64,000 nt of DNA, from contig LLEY01000165.1 of assembly GCA_001414485.1 (NCBI GenBank), forward strand, positions 1-64,000, given 5' to 3'. A program made the position numbers and the translations under genes. Numbering within the stretch: position 1 is the first letter of the stretch; each line of letters begins with the position of its first letter. A model generated the notes under the pieces. The model saw only the letters and a list, made by a program, of their open reading frames with translations. It was not told where the DNA came from and made no database searches. This document shows positions 33,058 through 46,634 of the stretch, piece by piece. The stretch is from Calycina herbarum (lineage: Eukaryota > Ascomycota > Leotiomycetes > Helotiales > Pezizellaceae).

Positions 33058-34902
33058 TACTAGGACCTCGTGATTATCAGAACCTCGTGAATTTTTTCTC
33101 TACTCTACTACCTCTAACTTTAACACGCGTTTTCTTAATAACTACTTAATAGAATCTTAAACCTAAGAAGCTCGAATTATCCTAGCTATCGAAGCTATTT
33201 GATTATCTAAACGAATAAACCGTAGTAAAGCTACGAAGCTATATAGAGTCTCTTATTCTACACTTACCGATAGAATAGCTAGTCGAACTACTCTTAGCGA
33301 ACACCAGCCAGCAAATTATAAAATAACTATAATAGAAGAGGAGGTGATTATTCAAAATATACTTGATCTAGATACGAGAGGATTTGCGCCCTAGCTAGGT
33401 AGTATAGAAGATATAGTAAATTATATACTCGAGTTACGTAGAGGATAACGCGTTAGAAAGAACTAGGTATAACGATTTATATAATAACGTCTAGAACTAA
33501 AGACGCGTTTTAATCGCGTTTACGATTTCTAAAGGGCCTTGTACAAAGATCCTAAGCTAATTAGTATATGGTTTCGACTAGTAGAGAATATACGGGCGAA
33601 ATATAGGATCTAAGACTACGATTTCTATAACTTTGACAAGACTGGTTTTATAATAGGTGTTATCTACGCTAGAATAGTTGTTACACGCGCTGATCAACGT
33701 AGTAGAGGCAAGGCTGTCTAGCTAGGCAATCGGGAATAGGCTATAGTAATTGTCTATATTAATAGAGAAGGTTCAAGTATCTCTCTATTCTTAGTAGTTT
33801 AAGGGAAAAATCACCTTACTAGTTAGTATACTAAGAGCGGTCTTCCTAATAACTAGGTTATTAAACCAACTAGTAATAGATAGACTAATAATAAGATAGG
33901 CTTAGAATAGCTAGAACACTTCGATAAACATACTCGTAGTTATATAAAAGGGCTATATCGAATATTAGTTCTAGATAGGTATAAGAGTTATAAATCGACA
34001 GTATTCTAAGAGTATTACAAGTTATATAACATTATTACTCTTTACCTACCTCCTTATTCGTCTTATCTAACCTAGCTACTCGACGTTAAGTGTTTTAGTA
34101 TTCTTAAACGCATATACGGGCGTTAAATCGAGACCTTTATTAAGGCTTATATAAACTATATTACTAAGGTCGAGTTCTTTCTTACGTTTCACATAGCCTA
34201 TAACTAGTTAATAACAACCTAAAACGCCAAAGCTAGGTTCTATAGAGCTGGTCTAGTACCTCTAGAACCCTAGACTATAATCTCAAAGCTTAATATTAAG
34301 TTATAGACTCCTACACTTACTAGACCCCTCTCTGCCGACGCTACCTCTTAGGTCTCCTAGACTCCTCGTAACTCTTCTAAAGCTCTTTTATAATCAACTC
34401 TTGTTAAGGATCGTATTACTCGTTACTAAGGAAGCTCGCTAACACCTATTTTCTAGACAATCGCTTCGTTAGCAAAAGGTATAGAGCGATTAGCTTATAA
34501 GGTAACCCTCTTATCAGCTGAGGTCTATATACTTCGAATAGTAAATAAAGCCCTTAGCAAACGCTAGAGGGCTAAAAATACCCGTGTCTAAGAAGGAGGT
34601 GCACTTACTATAGAGGATATATAGAACGGATTAGCCTAGAAGAATACAGAGGAGCAGGTTCGACGTAATAAGCGCTCTAAGGAGGGTAGAGAAGATAAAG
34701 GATAAACGACTTAGCGACGTTATAGTACTTATAGAAAAACTAGTTATAATATATAGACGTGTTAAGAAGTTGTAGATATATCTAGTTTATTAGATTCCGA
34801 GTAGTTTTAATTAATTTAATATATTATAGTAGTTTTATTATATTTTAAAGTAGTAGAGTAGGAAAAAATTCACGAGGTTCTAATAATCACGAGGTCCTAG
34901 TA
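33058..34902 (+). mobile_element. Fot1/pogo-like DNA transposon (element B), degenerate
   Basis: Terminal inverted repeats of about 45 bp begin TACTAGGACCTCGTGATTAT on the left and end with its complement on the right, TA-flanked. Each TIR holds the motif ACCTCGTGA twice, a likely transposase-binding arrangement. Length 1845 bp. Inside is a plus-strand transposase relic with pogo-family segments: DKTGFIIGV (33.64 kb), LGNRE (33.72 kb), LDRYKSYKS (33.97 kb), LYLPPYSSYLTQLLDV and FSILKRIYGR (34.05-34.12 kb). Several in-frame stops make it non-functional. Confidence 0.88.
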
Positions 34903-35050
34903 TACCACGTTAGTAACTTTAGAAAAGAAGTATATTATAAGTATATTATAGTAATTCTTAAATATATAACTACTAGTATAAAAAATAAAAGTTATATAAC
35001 TAAAGTAAGTTATATAGTAGAGTATTACTCTTATACTAGAGTTTCTTTTA

Positions 35051-37236
35051 ACGTGTTTTATAAGCGAGTCGCCTATATAAGCGGGTCGTCTACTTTCCTC
35101 GTCGCGTACTATATACTACCTTTAAATTATAATAGCTTAATACTATAACGTTTAATTACCTTCTTAAGAAGCTAATATTATTTTAGTAACCTAAGAACTT
35201 AAAAACAACGCGTTATTAACTAAACAAAGCGCTATAAAGATTTACTATGTTTCTTAAAAGACTCTCTCTAATCGACGTGTTAGAAAGCTCTTATAACGCG
35301 ATTACTAGCCTAATTCGAAAAAGCTTATAAAGCTAGAGAAGGAGGTAATAGTTAGATATATATTAGAGTTAGATTCGCGAGGGTTTTCGCCTATAAGAGA
35401 TATAGTACGAGATATAGCTAATAATCTACTAAGAGAGTACGATAGAAAGCCTATAGATAGGAACTAGCTAGATAACTTTATAAAACGTATACCTAAGCTT
35501 AAAACTCGATAGAGTCGTTTATATAATCGTTAGCAAGCTTTAACTAAGGATCCGCGAGTTATTAGCCTATAGTTTACGCTTATATAGTCTATTAAAGAGA
35601 AATATAGTATTTAAGATAAGGATATTTATAACTTTAACGAAAGTAGCTTTATAATAGGAGTTATTTCGTTCTAACTTATTATTATAAGCTTAGAAACGTA
35701 TAGGAAGCGAAAGTAAGTTTAGCTAGGTAATCGCGAGTAGGTTGTTACGGACCTGGCCACCGCCGAGCACGTGACTCGCGTACGGCTGCTCGCCGGCGTC
35801 TGTAAAGCCTGCTATTCCTAGCCTAGCCTAGAACTATTCCTACCTAGGCTAGGAACTATTTCTATAAACGGATCGACATTCCTATAACTTATCGATTCCT
35901 TAGCTATCTCTATATTATAGGACCTCTAGAAGTCTCCTCTTTCCTTCTCTTCTCTTCTATAGCTTAAGATCTTTAATTAAACTACCTGTTACTTCTCTAA
36001 TTATCCGCTACACCTGTATATACTACAGGTAAGGATAACTACCAGAGGGCTAGCAGATTAGGTTTGTCACATAGGTTATAGTTATTTAGAGAGTTAACGT
36101 AATAGAATAGGTAATCCTACTATTTATTATATTTGTAGACAAAGTACTTATTTCTACCTAGTACTAAGATATATATATACTATATAATTAGGTAATTAAG
36201 GTTAGTAATAACGGCTAGATAAATAATAAGCTTAGAGTTATATAGTTAAAGTATTTTAACAAGTATATAAAGGTATAAAGTATAGGAGGATATCGTTTAT
36301 TAATTATTAATAGTTATAAAAGCTATAACTCGCTTAAATTCTAGTAACTTTATAAAGACTTAAATATTATTACTCTCTATATACTTCTATACTTATCGCA
36401 CCTACTATAGCTGCTTAATATAGTCTGCTTCTCGCTATTAAAGCGAGTATATAGAGCTAAGATATTAGGCTTAGTACGGAATTATATTAATTATATTACT
36501 AAAGAAACCTTTCTTCTTATATTTAAAGCAGCTTTTTATAAAGCATTTATAAAGGATAATATCTATACGAGTTTTAAAGAGGCTAGGCTAGTCCTATATA
36601 GCCTAGAAGCTATGTTATTAAAGCTTGATTTAAGGCTTCGTACGCTAATACTAATAATACTAGAAGATACTCTATAGACACCTAAAATACTAAGTAATAT
36701 ATACGAAATAATAGCTTAATCAACGCTTATTTAAGATCGGATTTAAAGATATTAAGACTCGTTACCTAGTTCTATTATTCAGTCTCTTAATCAACTTAAA
36801 AAAGGCTTAACTAGGGTGATATATAATATAGTGTTAATACGTAAGGAAATCACTAGTCTTTATATAATAACTAAGGCTATAACTAAGTGTAAAAGTCGTA
36901 AGAGGAAGTATATTAAGAGTTAAGAGATATTAATAGTAGGTAACGTAGCTGATTTAATTATATCTAAGGAAAATAGTAGCTAGAAACAAGATAAAGAGTC
37001 TAGGAAGAGAGTTCGCGTAGACAGGTACTATAGCCGTTGTAGTAAAACTAGATATAATTCTTATACTTATTAAGTAGAAATATTAGATATAGAAGATAGC
37101 GAAAGTTCTAAAGAATACTAGATAGCTTCTATAGTAATAATAACTTTGTATAGTATTAAGTATTTTATATTATAATAACACTAGGTTGAAAAAGTAGGCG
37201 ACTCGCTTATATAGACGACTCGCTTATAAAACACGT
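35051..37236 (+). mobile_element. Fot1/pogo-like DNA transposon (element C), interrupted by a solo LTR
   Basis: TIRs start ACGTGTTTTATAAGCGAGTC and are followed by a second CGGGTCG/CGAGTCG motif; TA lies at both ends. Without the 329-bp LTR and one duplication copy the element is 1852 bp, matching elements B and E. Plus-strand transposase relic: LGNRE at 35.73 kb, then after the LTR a DDE-region relic including INSYKSYNSLKF and CFSLLKRVYRAKILG (36.3-36.5 kb). Many stop codons and strong TpA enrichment. Confidence 0.85.
35743..36071 (+). mobile_element. Solo LTR of the Gypsy-1 family
   Basis: 329 bp starting TGTTACGGACCTGGCC and ending GGTTTGTCACA, colinear with the LTRs at 39138 and 51073. 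It is flanked by the 5-bp duplication TAGGT on both sides and splits the transposase relic of element C. No internal retrotransposon sequence is present, so it arose by LTR-LTR recombination. Confidence 0.93.
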
Positions 37237-39137
37237 TATTAAGTATAATATATTATATATAATAATATAATATACTTAGCTCTAGTATATATATAAGTTA
37301 TTTTATTACTTTTATTAATAAGACTTATCTTTAATCTTTTAATAACTTTAATTTAAAGTCTTAATTAGATAGCTTTAACTTTAAAAGAATTAGCTAACTT
37401 TTAAAAAATATCTCTTTTTCTACTAAAGAGTTAAAAAGAGATATAATTTTTAGATTTATTAAAATCTTAGCTATCTCTATAACGTGGTTTATCACCGAGT
37501 CGGTAATTTTTCCTTAGTATTAAACTTTGAATATTAATAAATTAACTATAATATATTAAATTAACTAAATCTAATTAGAATCTAATAAACTAGATATATC
37601 TACAGCTTCTTAAAACGTTCGTACGTTATAACTAGCTTTTCCACAGATTCTATAGTATCGCCTAGATAGCTGCCTCTTCTTATAACTACTCTCTACTACA
37701 CGTATATCGCGTCGCACCTGCTTATCTACATTCTTTTAAGTTATAATATCTTAGGTATCCTCTACTATAAGTGTACCCCTTTGACGGACACGAGCCTTTT
37801 TAGCCCTTTAGCGTTTACTTAGGGCTTTATTAGCTGCTCGAAGAGTATACACCTTAGTAGATAGTAGAGTTATCTTATAAGCTATTCGCTCTATACCTTT
37901 AGCTAATATAGTAACTGTCTTAAAGAGTAGAGTTAGCAAGCTCTCTTAGTAACAGGTAATCCGATTTCGAACAAGGGTTGTTTATAAGAGAGCTTCAGTT
38001 GGGTTAGAAGGAGTCTAGGAGACCTAAGGGTAGCTGTTAGCTATAGAGAGTCTAGAGAGAGTTAGAGTCTATAACTTTACGTTAAGCTTTAAAAGCACTG
38101 CTTATAGATTAAAAGATACTAAGCCAGCTCTACGGAATCCAGCTTAACAGTTTTAGGCTATTATAGATTCCTTATACGCTACTATAAAGGCTAGAAAGAA
38201 CTCTACCTTTGTAATATAGTTAATATAGGCTTTGATAAACGTCTTAATCTACCGACTATACACCTGCTTTAAGATACTAAAGCACCTAATATTAAGTAGC
38301 TAGGTAAGATAGAACGAATAGAGAGGTAATCTAAGAGTAATAATATTATATATCTTATAGTACTCTTAGAACTTAGCTGATTCGTAACTCTTATATCTAT
38401 CTAATACGAGTATTCGATATAGACCTCTTATACGAGTAGTAGTATATTTGTCGAAGTGTTCTAGCTATTCTAGACCTGTCTTATTATTCGTCTATCTATT
38501 ACTTATCGGTTTAATAACCTAATCGGTTAGGAGACCGCTATCTATATACTAATTTAAGAGGTAGTTCTTACTCTAAACTACTAGAAATAGAGGGATACTC
38601 TAGCCTTTACTATTAATATAAGCAATTACTATAGCCTATTCCCGATTCCCTAGCTAAACTGCCTTACCTCTACTACGTCGACCTATACGAGTAATAACTA
38701 TTACAGGGCAAATTATATCTATTATAAAGCCGGTTTCGTCGAAGTTATAGAAGTCGTAGTCTAACACCTCGTATTTTACTCTTATATTTTTAACTAGTCG
38801 GAACCACGAGCTAATTAGCTTAGAATCTTCGTATAAGGCTCTTTAGAAATCATAGACGCGATTAAAACGCGTCTTAAGAGCTGGTTGTCGTTATACGAAT
38901 CGATATATCTAGAGCTTACTAACGCGTTTCTCCTCTCTTAATTCTAAGATAAAATTTGCTATATCTTCTATACTAGCTAGCTAGGGTATAAACTCTCTAG
39001 AATCTAGGTTAAGTATATTCTAAATAATTACTTCCTCTTCTATCTTAGATAACTTAATATAGTTAGGTCGGATTTCGTTTTAAGGAGTTTAGCTAGCTAT
39101 TCTATCTAAGAGTATAGATCTAGGTACTCTATAAAGC

Positions 39138-39466
39138 TGTTACGGACCTGGCCACCGCCGAGCACGTGACTCGCGTACGGCTGCTCGCCGGCGTCTGTAA
39201 AGCCTGCTATTCCTGGCCTGGCCTAGAACTATTCCTACCTAGGCTAGGAACTATTTCTACAAACGGATCGACATTCCTATAACTTATCGATTCCTTAGCT
39301 ATCTCTATATTATAGGACCTCTAGAAGTCTCCTCTTTCCTTCTCTTCTCTTTTGTAGCTTTAGATCTTCAATTAAACTACCTCTTACTTCTCTGATTATC
39401 CGCTACACCTATATATACTATAGGTAAGGATAACTACTAGAGGGCTAGTAGATTAGGTTTGTTATA
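39138..39466 (+). repeat. 5' LTR of Gypsy-1
   Basis: Starts TGTTACGGACC; the end has decayed from TTTGTCACA to TTTGTTATA by transitions. Preceded by AAAGC. Confidence 0.93.
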
Positions 39467-40294
39467 TTATCTAAAGCTCCCTTCTTCTCTCTATTTACTA
39501 CTGCTCCTAGGAAGGATTAGAATATCTGTTGCGATTCTAATACGACACCTACGGTCTATATAGACCGCCTGTAGATGCTACCAGCGCCTTATACAGCCCT
39601 GTATACCCGCGCCCACCACCGCGCATAAGAGCCTAGGGCTCTTCTACCTATACTCTCTATTCTTACAACTGAGTCGTCTGTAACGATGTCTGCCGACTAG
39701 CCTACGGACGCTTAATAGCTTGCTATAGCCCTGAAACAGGTCTGCCTACTACGAGAACAACTGGACGACGTCTGTACCCCTCTGTAAGGGAATACCCCGT
39801 CTGAAACTGGATAACATAGGTCGTTTACGGTTAAGCTTAAGGATACTAAGCCTCTAACGGATGGCTTGTCTCTAACCTTCGACAACTGGAAGATCTAGAT
39901 TAAGGACAAGTTCCTTATCAACGCCTCTATATTTGAGCTAGAGGAAGCAAAGATAGCTTACGTTTTTAATCGTATAGCTGATATTACTTAGAAGCATCTC
40001 GTGCCCCGTTACTAGAAGGGACCTAAGCCGTTTCAGTCTATAAAAGAAATAATCGTATATTTTACGAATATCCTAGAGAACCTGTTCGAAGCGTAGGACG
40101 CCTGTATCGAATTCCGCCGGCTCGTTATAAGAGATAACGAGACTTTCGCAACCTTCTATACTCGCTTCTTATACCTTATAGGCACTAGACGGATCCCGAC
40201 AGACGACTTATAGCCCGACTTATATAACAAGCTTACGCCACCTCTATAATAGTCCGTCTTACTATTCTTAGACGTCCTGCTTATAAGTACGGCC

Positions 40295-40617
40295 TATGAT
40301 AGCCCGCTATCAAGAATAAGAGTTGCCAAGGTTGTGTACGTACGTACTAGATAGGATACGGTTCAGGGTATAGGAATGCCAAGGGTTACGTGGAATGTAA
40401 GGGTTACGTATTCGAGTATCGGAATGTCTGGTTCAGACCTCCAAGTCTATTATTATTGTCCGAACCCTTTTGTATATAGATGCCCTTACCCTTAGTATCG
40501 GGAAAGGTTAATTTGATCTTTTCCTTCGTATTTAGAGCCTAGTATCTAAGCATGTTATTCTATAGAACACACTTCTATATACCTCTTTTATAGTATTGTC
40601 TATTTCGTGCTATTATA
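40295..40617 (+). repeat. 5' LTR of Gypsy-2
   Basis: 323 bp, colinear with the 3' copy. Differences seen are transitions toward T/A. Confidence 0.92.
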
Positions 40618-40899
40618 TTAAAAGATTAAATTCTTCTCGCCAGGGACGGCCTATTATAATATCTTACTAAGCGCGTTAACGTCCTACATCGAATTCGATT
40701 CGGCCTAGATTCGGATCAGTATAATAACAACCTTAAATTACCAGTTTATAGACAGCTAGTAATATCAGGGTTTGATATCTATTAGTCAGCTAGTAAAAAG
40801 CGTATCCTCTAATACGTTAAGGAAGTAGAAGACGCTAAGGATTCCTAAGACTTCAAATAACCCTCTCTATATAGGGATTGCTATACAAGGTTCGGAAAG

Positions 40900-43800
40900 T
40901 CGATATTAAGTTACCTAGAAGGCTCTCGAATCTACCTCTAAACCCCCCCCAACGACATCGAGCATGTCAAACTAAGGAGCGACTCCAGGTCTCTCCTAAG
41001 CTCCGCTAGAGAGCGTTGAGCAACCTACTAGGGAAGCTAGTAGGCCCCCCTCCGAATACGCACTAAACCGTACTCGTACACCTAAACCTAAAAAGTCAAG
41101 GAATAATAAAGGTAAGGGCCTAGCCTGAAACCTTAGAGACCTACGAGACTTTTCTAATATAAACGAGATGCGGGGTATAGTATAAGGATTAGAAGAAGAA
41201 CTTCGAAACAACAACTATCGGTTCGGATAGTTAGAATCTATTATAAAAGAACTCTAAGAATAAACCAGAGTCCCTTAACCTTCCCAACCTAAAACCGACT
41301 ATAACCCTCCTTCTATTCTAAGCACTATACCAGACCCCTTTCGCTTAAGGAGCGAACCTGCCTCTAATGCCTTCCCTCAACGGCAGACCACCCTATATAA
41401 CCTCGAATATAGTCTAAATACCCTCTAACCTACTAAAAGCAAAATCACAGAAAAAATTAAACCTTTAGACGACAGTACATCACCTATATACTAATAATAG
41501 AAGATATTAGTACGCGATAGACTTCTAGTAAATGCCGATTATTATAATACAAGCCCGACTCGAAAAGCCCTTATCTAGGGAACAACTACTGGAATCGCTA
41601 GGAACTACCTTAAGCCCCGATACTAGTCTAAGTCGATTTATATTGCTTTCTACGATTATTAAGATATGATTAAACTTTTGAATTTATATTTCTTAACTAG
41701 ATACGAAACAGAGGATATATAGAACGCTTTCTAGGCCTTGTAGATAGGTGGAAAGGATCACGCTGGAGAAACGTTTACTAACTTTAGAGGTCGCTTCTCG
41801 AGTATAGCTATACTCGGAGAGATACCAGAGTTAGAACGATTCTTCTATATATAGGAGAAGATTATACTATAGCTAAGAAACTTGGCCGCTGTACTTAAGA
41901 GACGTTGGAATTATAACTTTGTTGAAATAGTAGCAGATCTCCTAGCCCTAGATAAGGAACGACGCTAAAACGTTAAGTTATATATAGCTAACACGACTAA
42001 GCTAGTTAGTATAAATACTTTAGTTAAAAAGACTACTTTTCAATCCTTATCTAGTTTAACACCGAAACCCTCACTACCTATAAGCGGATCCTTCTCTACC
42101 GTTCAGACCACTTTAAGGATATTTAAACCCACCCCTACTAGCGAACGCCAAAAGACTCTGGACCGAGTCCTAGCCGGTACAACGTGCTACCACTATAGTA
42201 AGCCTAGGCACTATAAAACCGACTGCCCTTAGCTACCTAGTATTAAAGAAATAGTCTAAGAAGCAGACGAAGATAACCTACAAGTCCTTGTAAGGTACCT
42301 CGATTCTGCCTCGAATTAGAGGGAAAACAAGGCAGCCTAGGTAAAGACTCCTTCCTAGGCCTATATAAATATGATCTATCGAATCTCGACCTTTCTAGAC
42401 TTATAGAAGGAAACCAATTCCTTATAAATATAACACTTAGTATATATAGATACGGTGTTAAAACTCGAGCCTTAATAGATATAGGAGCGAATGGATTCCT
42501 ATTCTTAAATCGACCCCTAGCCTTATAGCTATCTTAATCGTTAGGTATGTAGATTCGAAAACTACCCTACTCGGTGCCTATTCGTAGATACGATAGTAGT
42601 ATTAAGAGTAAAGTAACATAGTTTATACGACTATATCTAAACCTAGATCGACGTCGTATCTGAAACTGCCCCTTTATCGTCCTAGACCTTAGATAATAAG
42701 ACCTAATTATCGGAAACAAATAGTTAAAACATTTTAATATTCTCCTCAACTCTACTAAGAATTAACTTATTTAGCTAGCCGAAACCTCACCGACTCTTTA
42801 CTTTGGAAAGGAAATCTTACTTTCTCTAACTTCTAGCTAGAACTAGAAGTCTTATTTAAATACATAGTCGGATACGAACTGAAGGGATCACGCCCTCTAT
42901 TAAGATGAAAAGCGAAGGAATAGTGAGCTCTTAGCTGAGTTATTACTATTATCTACGACATTAACTTCTAATATCTGCCCCTCCGACTCTGCTCCGAATA
43001 CCCTCTGACCTGCTAGTACAGCTTAGACAGATTAGACCCTATACTCTTTTATTAGTAAAATAAGTACGAATGCTTTATATTTTGATATAAAGCGACCTAA
43101 TACCGAGTTCTTTATAACAAGCATCTACGAATTAGATCGGATCATCGACGAAAGATCAGCTCTGCCCTTAGATAACGCTAAGACCACGGATCTGATATAG
43201 TCCCGACTCCCTTAATATTACTCGTTGTTCTAGGATGTGTTCTTAAAAGCAGCCTTAGATAAACTTCCCTCTTACCGCGTATACAACTACAAAATCACCT
43301 TAAACGAACCTCTTCCTATCTCCTACTCCCTGCTGTATCGACAGTTAACCGTAGAGCTATAAGCGACGAAAGAGTACCTTATTAATAATTTAAATAAAGG
43401 ATTTATCGTTAATAGTAATAGTCCTTTCGCCTTACTAGTACTCTTTGTTAAAAAGCCTAATAGCGATAAGCTACGGTTCTATATCGATTATTAGAAGCTA
43501 AATACTCTTACCTAAAACGACCCCTACCCGATTCCTTATATCGACGAACTCCTTTCGAGATTAAGGAAAGCTAAGATCTTTACTAAGTTAGATATACGCT
43601 AAGCTTTCTATCGTATCCGAATAGACCCCGACTCGGAGGAGATAACTACGTTTAGGACTAGGTATAGAATATACTAATATAAGGTCCTTCCTTTTAGACT
43701 CTGTAATAGACCCGCTACCTACTAACGTTATATAAACGACGTCTTAATCGAATATCTAGATAACTTCTATATTGCTTACCTAGACGATATATTAATTTAT

Positions 43801-46300
43801 TCGGACAGTATCGAAGAATATAAGGAATAAGTTAGAAAGGTCCTGAATCGGCTCTGAGAAGCAGGACTCTAAGTAGATATTAAGAAAAGCGAATTCAGTG
43901 TCACCTGAGTTAAATATCTCGGTTATATATTAACTACGAAAGGACTCGAAGTAGACCCTGAGAAAGTGGAACCTCTACGTAACTAGGCCCGACCTAGCAC
44001 TGTAACAGGTGTAAAGTCCTACCTAGGCTTTTGTGGTTTCTATAGACAATTTATTAAGAACTTCGGTAAAATCGTAAAACCCCTAACTACTATAACGCGG
44101 CCTTCGGAGCCGTTTCGGTAGACACCTGAATACGAAGAAGCCTTCGAAGAATTACGAACCTAGCTACTCTCAGTTCAAGCCTTATACTACTTCGACCTCG
44201 AATGTTCTACGAAGCTAGAGACAGACTCTTCTAATAGAGTAATAGCAGGCATATTCTCTTAACAACACAGTGATCGTTGGTATTCTATAGGTTTCTATTC
44301 CCACGTCCTAGTCGGACATAAAACGAACTAGGAAATCTATAACAAGGAACTGTTTATAATTATAGAAGCGTTTAGAAAATAGCGACCCGAGCTTATATCG
44401 TGTCAGAATCGTATCAACGTCTTCTTAGACTATAGATCCTTAGAATACTTTATAACGATAAAGCTGCTTACTTCTAAGTAAGTACGATAGATGGAATTCC
44501 TCTCCGACTTTAATTTCTAGATCCGATTCACGTCTAGAAAGAATAATTAAAAGGCGGATATACTAACTAGACAGGAGCAAGACATTAGAACATAAGATTA
44601 AGTCAAGTTAGACAGCCGCTCGCGTACCCTTCTCGGACCTATTAGGCTTAACCCCTGAATTAACGCCGACCTTGCTTAGACCTTTTAAGCGATATCCCTT
44701 TCTATAATTAAGTTAGATGTCATCCCTAGGTCTGGATCGGATCTGATTTAGAAGCTAAGGACGGCTAATATATAATTATTCGAGAAGGAACGTAGAGAAC
44801 TTAAGAATGGTTATACTATCTCGTCTAACAATTTACTCCTATTTAGAGGACGGCTTTATGTCGAAAGAAACACTGAACTCTGTACGAATCTGATCCGAGA
44901 AGCCTACGACTAAGTATCTAGTGCTTATCTAAGTGCTCGAAAGATATACTAGTTGCTAGTATCCGCCTACTACTAGGTCGGTATAAGTTTAGACTATAAG
45001 CTATACGTGGCTAACTGCCGAGCTTATAGATACTCTTATCCTTAACAGACTAAATAATAAGGATTCCTCCACCTACTACTAGTGCTAGATTACCTAATAT
45101 AGTATATATATATAGACTTTAAGTCATTTCCAAAGGATAAGTATAAATATAATACTATACTAGTATTTATTAACCGCCTTAGAAAGGATTCGGTATCTAT
45201 TCCCTACTACTCTACTATCGATATTAGAGGATTGGCCTAGTTTTTTATATAATAGATCTATCGTTTTAGTTACTACCCTAAATCGATTACGTCTAATAGA
45301 GGACCTTAATTCGTCTTAGCTTTTTAGACGGAATTCTGTCGTATTATCGGTGTTAAGCTTAAGCTCTCTATAGCTTACTATAAATAAACAGATGGTTAGA
45401 CAGAGATTATAAACCGATATATCGATTAGAGGCTAAGGCCTTTCGTAACCTACTTTTAGAATAACTAGAGCGAGTTAATCTCCCTTATAGACAGAGTATA
45501 AATAACCCTTCCGTACTCGTCTATTAGTATAACCCTGTATCGGCTTAAGTTCGGGCTTGATTCGCGAACCTTATAGGATTAGAATACTCCTAGGACCTCT
45601 ATTCTCTAGAAACGACTAAATTATAATAAGACAGTTAAGATAGCTATACGTATACACTCTGCCTAGAACGTAGCTAAAGATAATATAAGCAAAGCCTAGT
45701 AGAGAATATAAGATAGTACGAATCAGTACTGAAGAGCTATCGACTAGGACGTTGGTAATAGAGTTTACTTATCGACTAAGAATCTTAAGATAAATCGACC
45801 TAGCCGAAAGCTAGCCGAACAGTGAACTAGACTCTTTGAAATACTAGAACGTGTAAGACACTCTTATAGACTAAAACTCCTAGAAGAATCATTGATCTAT
45901 AATGTTTTCGCTGCGGACGTACTATCTAAAGATCCGAATACCCCTCTACCTAGATAAGAAGCCCTAGAGCCACCTCTAGAAATCGTTTAAGATGTATAAG
46001 AATGGGAAGTTTAAGAAATTCTCAGCAGTAGACTTTTTAGGAGACAACTATAATACTAGGTTAGATAGGTTAGTTATAATACAGACCCTACCTAGTATTC
46101 TACTAACAATTTTCAAGGTTTACTACACCTTCTAAGGGACTTCTATATCAAATATCCAGACAAACCGAGACCGCCCTAACTTCTCTCTAAATAGATCCAA
46201 GTATAGGAGGCAGACAAGAACTAACAACCGAGTCACTACCAAAAACAACCCTGATACCGCCCCGACTATAATACGAAGCCTCGGGGACGAGTCTTTTTTA
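40900..46300 (+). pseudogene. Gypsy-2 gag-pol relic
   Basis: Zinc knuckle near 42.18-42.23 kb reads CYHYSKPRHYKTDC, where the second Cys of CCHC has become Tyr. The protease active site is degraded to LIDIGANGF (42.47 kb). Reverse transcriptase spans about 43.3-43.9 kb with [10 protein letters not shown] intact at 43.77-43.80 kb. RNase H is near 44.2 kb (ETDSSNRVIAGIFS). Integrase is at 45.1-45.6 kb with a TDG motif, and a C-terminal VFAADVLSKDP segment near 45.9 kb. Stop codons occur throughout, so it cannot be expressed. Confidence 0.85.
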
Positions 46301-46311
46301 AGAGAGGGGGA

Positions 46312-46634
46312 TGTAATAGCCCGCTATTAAGAATAAGAGTTGCTAAGGTTGTATACGTACGTACTAGATAGAATACGGTTCAGGGTATAGGAATGCCAAG
46401 GGTTACGTAGAATGTAAGAGTTACGTATTCGAGTATCGGAATGTCCGGTTCGGACCTCCGAGTCTATTGTTATTGTCCGAACCCTTTTGTATATAGATGC
46501 CCTTACCCTCAGTATCGGGAAAGGTCAATTTGATCTTTTCCTTCGTGTTTAGAGCCTAGTATCCAAGTATGTTATTCTACGGAACGCACTTCCATATGCC
46601 TCTTTCATAGTATTGTCTGTTTCGTGCCGTTATA
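46312..46634 (+). repeat. 3' LTR of Gypsy-2
   Basis: Starts TGTAATAGCCCG after a purine-rich tract (AGAGAGGGGGA), ends CCGTTATA, followed by CGGCC. Confidence 0.92.

Larger units (their letters stand above)
40295..46634 (+). mobile_element. Gypsy-2: full-length Ty3/Gypsy-type LTR retrotransposon inside Gypsy-1
   Basis: 5' LTR 40295-40617 and 3' LTR 46312-46634, both 323 bp. The duplication CGGCC lies at 40290-40294 and 46635-46639. The 3' LTR starts TGTAATAGCCCGC; the first bases of the 5' LTR have decayed to TATGATAGCCCGC. Internal relics in order: CCHC knuckle, aspartic protease, reverse transcriptase, RNase H, integrase. It sits in the gag region of Gypsy-1 between the capsid-like part and the zinc knuckle. 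A different family from Gypsy-1: the LTRs share no similarity. Confidence 0.93.

Noticed and set aside
40996..42749. Short minus-strand open frames within Gypsy-2
   Set aside because: They are antisense to the gag-pol relic and have no independent features.
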